From: Streptomyces albidoflavus
GTDB taxonomy: Bacteria; Actinomycetota; Actinomycetes; Streptomycetales; Streptomycetaceae
Assembly: GCF_000719955.1 (NCBI RefSeq)
Contig: NZ_JOII01000065.1
Location: 1-8,885 of the forward strand
Direction: 5' to 3'
DNA length: 8,885 nucleotides
Shown: piece after piece, positions 5,942 to 8,885 of the stretch
Layout of the letters: each line of letters starts with the position of its first letter
How positions within the stretch are numbered: the stretch's first letter is position 1
Notes under the pieces: generated by a model
Database searches by the model: none
What the model saw: the letters and a program-made list of their open reading frames with translations, nothing else
What the model was told of the DNA's origin: nothing
Position numbers and translations under genes: made by a program

Positions 5942-6275
5942 CGGCGGACGGACTTTGTCCACAGGCCCGACGATTCGTATGACTGGACAGCCCGAACGGC
6001 CAGGGAGGCGCCCGAGGTTGGCCGGATTCGAAGTTACGCAGGTCAGCCCGGTGGTAACCAGCGGTCACAGGGGGTGCATTGCGGGGTGAACCGGTGCGTA
6101 CTTCGATCAGTGCGCGCCACGCCCGGAACGGGCCTCTTCTGAATTGACTCCGGCTCAACTATGTTCGTGAGCCGTCGGGGTGCTGGGGGGTGCCCGCAGG
6201 CTGGCCGCTCCTCAGACTCGCGACTCACATATGGCGGGGAGTCTCCGGGGGGAGACGCCATGACCGGGGGAACGC
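5942..6275. other. divergent intergenic region, NDH-2 / TetR
   Basis: 334 bp without a supported gene, holding the 5' ends of the leftward NDH-2 gene and the rightward TetR gene. Visible elements: small palindromes ACGA-T-TCGT (5970-5978) and TGGT-A-ACCA (6052-6060); a hairpin GCCCG-GAA-CGGGC (6121-6133); TATGTT (6160-6165), a possible -10 box for the TetR gene with only a weak -35 (TTCTGA, 6137-6142); and a perfect hairpin GTCTCC-GGGG-GGAGAC (6241-6256), 9 bp before the TetR ribosome site. TTGACT at 6144-6149 has no -10 at a normal distance. None of the palindromes is clearly an operator. Confidence 0.5.
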
Positions 6276-7019
6276 ATGCATATTCAGGACTCTCAGTGGC
6301 CGGCGACGACATCGACGGCCCCCAGAACCGCACCGACCGGCCCGGCCGGCCGTTCGGCACCCTTGCGGGTGGACGCCCAGCGCAATCTGGAGCACGTGCT
6401 CCGCGCCGCCCGCGAGGTCTTCGGTGAGCTCGGGTACGGGGCGCCGATGGAGGATGTCGCGCGCCGCGCCCGCGTCGGGGTCGGCACGGTCTACCGCCGC
6501 TTCCCCAGCAAGGACGTGCTGGTCCGGCGGATCGCCGAGGAGGAGACGGCCCGCCTGACCGACCAGGCGAGGACGGCACTGGGCCAGGAGGAGGAGCCGT
6601 GGTCGGCGCTCTCCCGGTTCCTGCGCACCTCGGTCGAGTCGGGCGCGGGCCGGCTGCTGCCGCCCCGGATGCTCCGCGTCGAGGTGGGGACGGCGCTGAC
6701 CGGCCAGGACCCCGCCCGGGTGCCCCAGCAGCGGCAGGCCGAGCCCGGTACGGGCGGCGAACTGCGGCTGGTCGAGCCCCGGGAGGTCCCCGACGCCGAG
6801 CAGGACTCGGCGGGGACGGGCGCGCTGCTCGACGTCGTCGGCCGGCTGGTCGAGCGGGCCCGCGAGGCGGGCGAGCTGCGGTCCGACGTGACCGTCGCCG
6901 ACGTCCTGCTGGTCATCGCCACGGCCGCGCCGGCGCTTCCGGACACCGCCCAGCAGGCCGCCGCCTCCGAGCGGCTGCTGGAGATCCTGCTGGAGGGCCT
7001 GCGCTCGCGGCCTGCCTGA
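6276..7019 (+). CDS. TetR/AcrR-family transcriptional regulator
   Basis: A 247-aa one-component regulator, usually a ligand-released dimeric repressor. After a disordered Thr/Ala/Pro N-terminus of about 30 residues comes the TetR helix-turn-helix domain (about 35-85), with AAREVFGELGYG (44-55), VARRARVGVGTVYRRF (61-76) and PSKDVLV (77-83), all highly characteristic. The C-terminal ligand and dimerisation domain (about 88-245) is less conserved and contains a polar, low-complexity stretch (about 141-182) predicted to be a loop. ATG 6276 is preceded by GGGGGA (6266-6271) at a 4-nt spacing, a purine-rich ribosome site. It is divergent from NDH-2 (about 335 bp), so it may regulate that gene, itself, or the sigma factor gene further right; the sequence does not decide. 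Confidence 0.92.
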   Translation: MHIQDSQWPATTSTAPRTAPTGPAGRSAPLRVDAQRNLEHVLRAAREVFGELGYGAPMEDVARRARVGVGTVYRRFPSKDVLVRRIAEEETARLTDQARTALGQEEEPWSALSRFLRTSVESGAGRLLPPRMLRVEVGTALTGQDPARVPQQRQAEPGTGGELRLVEPREVPDAEQDSAGTGALLDVVGRLVERAREAGELRSDVTVADVLLVIATAAPALPDTAQQAAASERLLEILLEGLRSRPA

Positions 7020-7515
7020 GCCGGGAGTTCGCCGTGATCGCACCGGGCCGGTGATCGGGCCCTGTTCCGCTGCCGCCCGCCGGCTCCGCCCGCTCCTGCC
7101 TGGGCGGGGCGCGGGCCGACCGGGGTGGGCGTGCCACCCGCGACCGGGGCGCGGCCCTGTCTCCGGGCCCCGGTCCCGTTCCCGCTCCGGCGTGCCCACG
7201 AGAGGCCCGCGACGTGCCCGCCTCCGCGTGAACCCGAGGCGTGGGACGGAGCGCCCTCCCGGGCTGTGCGCCCCGGGCGCCTCCGCCGGCTTCCGGCTCC
7301 GCCACCAGGCACGAGAGGGGGCGCCGGCGACCTGCTCCGCCCTCTCCCCCGGCTGCGCGGCGCATGATCCCCCGCCGGCTGGGCCGGTGTGAAGGGAAAG
7401 GCCGCGAAAACCCCTCGGACGAGTGATCCGGATGCGTGTGGAGGATCGGGGGGAGCGGCCTGTGCCAGGCTTTCGCCCGCAAGCGTTTACGGGTCGGCCA
7501 GCGGGGGCTTCCGCC
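7020..7515. other. GC-rich intergenic region before the sigma factor gene
   Basis: About 495 bp without a convincing gene. A small hairpin CACCG-GGC-CGGTG (7041-7053), about 21 bp past the TetR stop, could end that transcript. An interrupted palindrome GCGCCC-C-GGGCGC lies at 7268-7280. Frames that stay open here (for example 7051-7392 on the plus strand) are rich in Cys, Arg and Pro and lack domain-like sequence, so I treat them as chance. The last part (7393-7515) is in frame with the sigma gene and offers alternative starts: GTG 7423, ATG 7432 and GTG 7462. I see no clear promoter for the sigma gene. Confidence 0.5.
7041..7053 (+). terminator. weak candidate terminator of the TetR gene
   Basis: Five-base-pair hairpin CACCG-GGC-CGGTG located 21 bp after the TetR stop codon, without a T run. 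It is offered only because of its position; the surrounding sequence is so GC-rich that short hairpins arise by chance. Confidence 0.25.
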
Positions 7516-8885
7516 ATGAAGGATGAGGGTCCGAATCGGACGGGCCGCGGTACGTCCGAGGGATACGAGCAGGGCCAGGTGCCCGCACAGGGGGGCGGCG
7601 GCCAGGCGAGCTGGGGGCAGACGCCCTCCGGCGGCCCGGCGCGCCCGCCGCTCGACGGTCCGGCCCCCGGTGACCTCGCGGGCGTGCCCGAGCAGCGGCG
7701 GCGCGAACTGGCCGAGGCGGAGTCGCCCGCGCCACTCCCGGACGGCCCGGTGCCCGACGCGACCCTGGTCCTGCGGATGCGCGGCGGCGACGACGGGGCG
7801 TACGAGGAGCTGTACCGGCGCCATGCCGAGGCGGTCCGCCGGTACGCGCGGACCTGTTGCCGGGACGCGCACACGGCCGAGGACCTGACCGCCGAGGTGT
7901 TCGCGCGGACGCTCCAGGCGGTGCGGGGCGGCGCGGGGCCCACCCACGCGGTCCGCGCCTATCTGCTCACCACGGTGCGCCGGGTGGCGGCCGGCTGGAC
8001 GCGCACGGCCCGGCGGGAGCAACTCGTCGAGGACTTCGCGGTCTTCGCCGCGCAGGCCGCGCGGACGGCGGAGGTGTCGGACGAGGACACCCTCGACCTC
8101 GGCGCGGACGTGCTGGCGATGCACGAGGCCGAGCAGTCGATGGCGATGCGCGCCTTCCGCACGCTGCCCGAGCGGTGGCAGGCGGTGCTCTGGCACACCG
8201 AGGTGGAGGACGAGTCGCCGAGCGAGGTGGCGACCCTCTTCGGGCTCGACGCCAACGGCACCCGGGTGCTCGCCTCCCGCGCACGCGAGGGACTGAAGCA
8301 GGCGTACCTCCAGGCGCACGTCAGTACGGCGCTCACGCGGGACGAGGAGTGCGCCCGGTACGCGGACCGGCTGGGGGCGTACGCCCGGGGCGGGTTGCGT
8401 GCGCGGGCCGAGCAGGGCTTGCGGACGCACCTCAAGGAGTGCTCGCAGTGCCGGCTGGCGGCGCTCCAGATCAAGGAAGTCGCGGGCGGCATCCCGGCGG
8501 TCGTCCCGGTCGCGGTGATCGGCTGGTTCGGCGCGGCGGGGTACGCGAAGGTGATGGCGCTGATCGGCGGCGGTGCGGCGGGCGCGGCGGGAGCCGGTTC
8601 GGCGGCGGCCTCCGGGGGCGCGGCGGGGGGTGCGGCCGCGGAAGGGGCCAGCACCCCGGTGAAGATCGGCATCGGCACGGCGCTGGCCGTCACGGCGGGG
8701 GTCGCGCTGGCCCTCGTCCTGATCGGCGACAGCGACCCGGCCAAGCCGCCCCGCCAGAAGCCCCCGGTCGCCCAGCCGGCGATCCCCCAGCCACCGCCGC
8801 CCTCCCCGGCGCCGGAACCTCCCGCTCCGGCCCCGCCCCCGGCACCGGAGCCCACCCCCGAGCCGACCCCCACCCCGACCCCGAC
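7516..8885 (+). CDS. ECF sigma factor with fused zinc-finger anti-sigma, membrane and proline-rich regions (3' end outside window)
   Basis: 456 codons are visible and the frame is still open at the right edge. A Gly/Pro-rich N-terminus (1-80) precedes sigma region 2 (about 85-165: AYEELYRRHAEAVRRYAR, TAEDLTAEVFARTL, RAYLLTTVRRV). Region 4 is at about 208-262 (RAFRTLPERWQAVLWHTEV, SPSEVATLFGL, VLASRAREGLK). Next comes a zinc-binding anti-sigma-like motif: C279, then H305-x3-C309-x2-C312. Hydrophobic segments follow at about 322-352 and 382-404, then a tail from 410 of Pro, Ala, Glu and Thr (PEPTPTPTP), typical of a cell-wall-spanning linker. Fusions of an ECF sigma to its own membrane-bound anti-sigma region are known in Actinobacteria. 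The likely role is envelope sensing with the sigma held at the membrane. The start ATG 7516 has a weak GGGGG 8 nt upstream. GTG 7462 has a better ribosome site (GGGGGAG, 6 nt) but would add 18 codons with unusually low third-position GC. Confidence 0.85.
   Translation, partial: MKDEGPNRTGRGTSEGYEQGQVPAQGGGGQASWGQTPSGGPARPPLDGPAPGDLAGVPEQRRRELAEAESPAPLPDGPVPDATLVLRMRGGDDGAYEELYRRHAEAVRRYARTCCRDAHTAEDLTAEVFARTLQAVRGGAGPTHAVRAYLLTTVRRVAAGWTRTARREQLVEDFAVFAAQAARTAEVSDEDTLDLGADVLAMHEAEQSMAMRAFRTLPERWQAVLWHTEVEDESPSEVATLFGLDANGTRVLASRAREGLKQAYLQAHVSTALTRDEECARYADRLGAYARGGLRARAEQGLRTHLKECSQCRLAALQIKEVAGGIPAVVPVAVIGWFGAAGYAKVMALIGGGAAGAAGAGSAAASGGAAGGAAAEGASTPVKIGIGTALAVTAGVALALVLIGDSDPAKPPRQKPPVAQPAIPQPPPPSPAPEPPAPAPPPAPEPTPEPTPTPTP

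Noticed and set aside
6020..6075. Possible tRNA-like segment around GATTCGAAG
   Set aside because: No acceptor, D-arm or anticodon stem can be assembled around it; it lacks the GGTTCGAATCC T-arm form.
4235..6142. Plus-strand frame of 635 codons opposite NDH-2
   Set aside because: Gly/Ala/Val-rich antisense shadow; the minus strand encodes complete, motif-bearing NDH-2.
6144..6165. TTGACT...TATGTT as a standard promoter for the TetR gene
   Set aside because: The spacing is only 10 bp, far from the 16-18 bp needed; only the -10-like box was kept as a possibility.
7051..7392. 113-codon plus-strand frame between TetR and sigma genes
   Set aside because: Cys/Arg/Pro-rich, weak ribosome site and no recognisable features; considered chance in GC-rich DNA.
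6225..7943. Long minus-strand frames over the TetR gene, the intergenic region and the sigma gene (also 6913-8430 and 7959-8873)
   Set aside because: They run antisense to two genes with clear domains and have no domain-like sequence of their own.

Overview
The window is about 8.9 kb of very GC-rich actinobacterial chromosome, almost certainly Streptomyces or a close relative. Support for this is the strong G/C preference at third codon positions, GTG starts, vegetative promoters of the TTGACA/TAgrrT type, the protein families present, and a recognisable Streptomyces rRNA-operon leader at the left edge. The genus call rests on recognition of these features, not on a database search.

Left edge (1-489): no protein gene. 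Read on the minus strand, this is the promoter and leader region of an rRNA operon whose 16S gene lies just outside the window to the left. Four candidate promoters are visible (-10 boxes at 442-447, 238-243, 158-163 and 65-70). The outermost has a textbook TTGACA-N17-TAAGGT arrangement, and the two innermost are near-copies of each other. Positions 490-2475 hold a divergent pair: a MarR-family regulator (minus) and a 12-helix MFS transporter (plus). They share a short intergenic region with a tandem 13-bp repeat and an inverted repeat that look like operators. The simplest reading is local repression of an exporter by the MarR protein. A hairpin at 2491-2525 separates the MFS gene from the converging gene that follows.

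Middle (2534-5941, both minus): a PAS / SpoIIE-type PP2C phosphatase / RsbW-like ATPase protein (550 aa), the usual streptomycete partner-switching regulator architecture; then, behind a cluster of GC-rich hairpins, a type II NADH dehydrogenase (NDH-2) with an unusual Ala/Pro/Gly-rich insertion.

Right part (6276-8885, plus): a TetR-family regulator, about 0.5 kb of GC-rich sequence without a convincing gene, and the start of an ECF sigma factor gene that runs off the right end. The visible 456 codons encode sigma regions 2 and 4, followed in the same polypeptide by a zinc-binding anti-sigma (ZAS-like) Cys...HxxxCxxC motif, hydrophobic segments and a long proline-rich tail. This sigma/anti-sigma/membrane fusion is the most interesting item here.

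I see no insertion sequence, phage gene, CRISPR array, tRNA gene or biosynthetic cluster. Most of the window is ordinary chromosome; the unusual points are in promoter architecture and in two protein architectures (sigma fusion, NDH-2 insertion).
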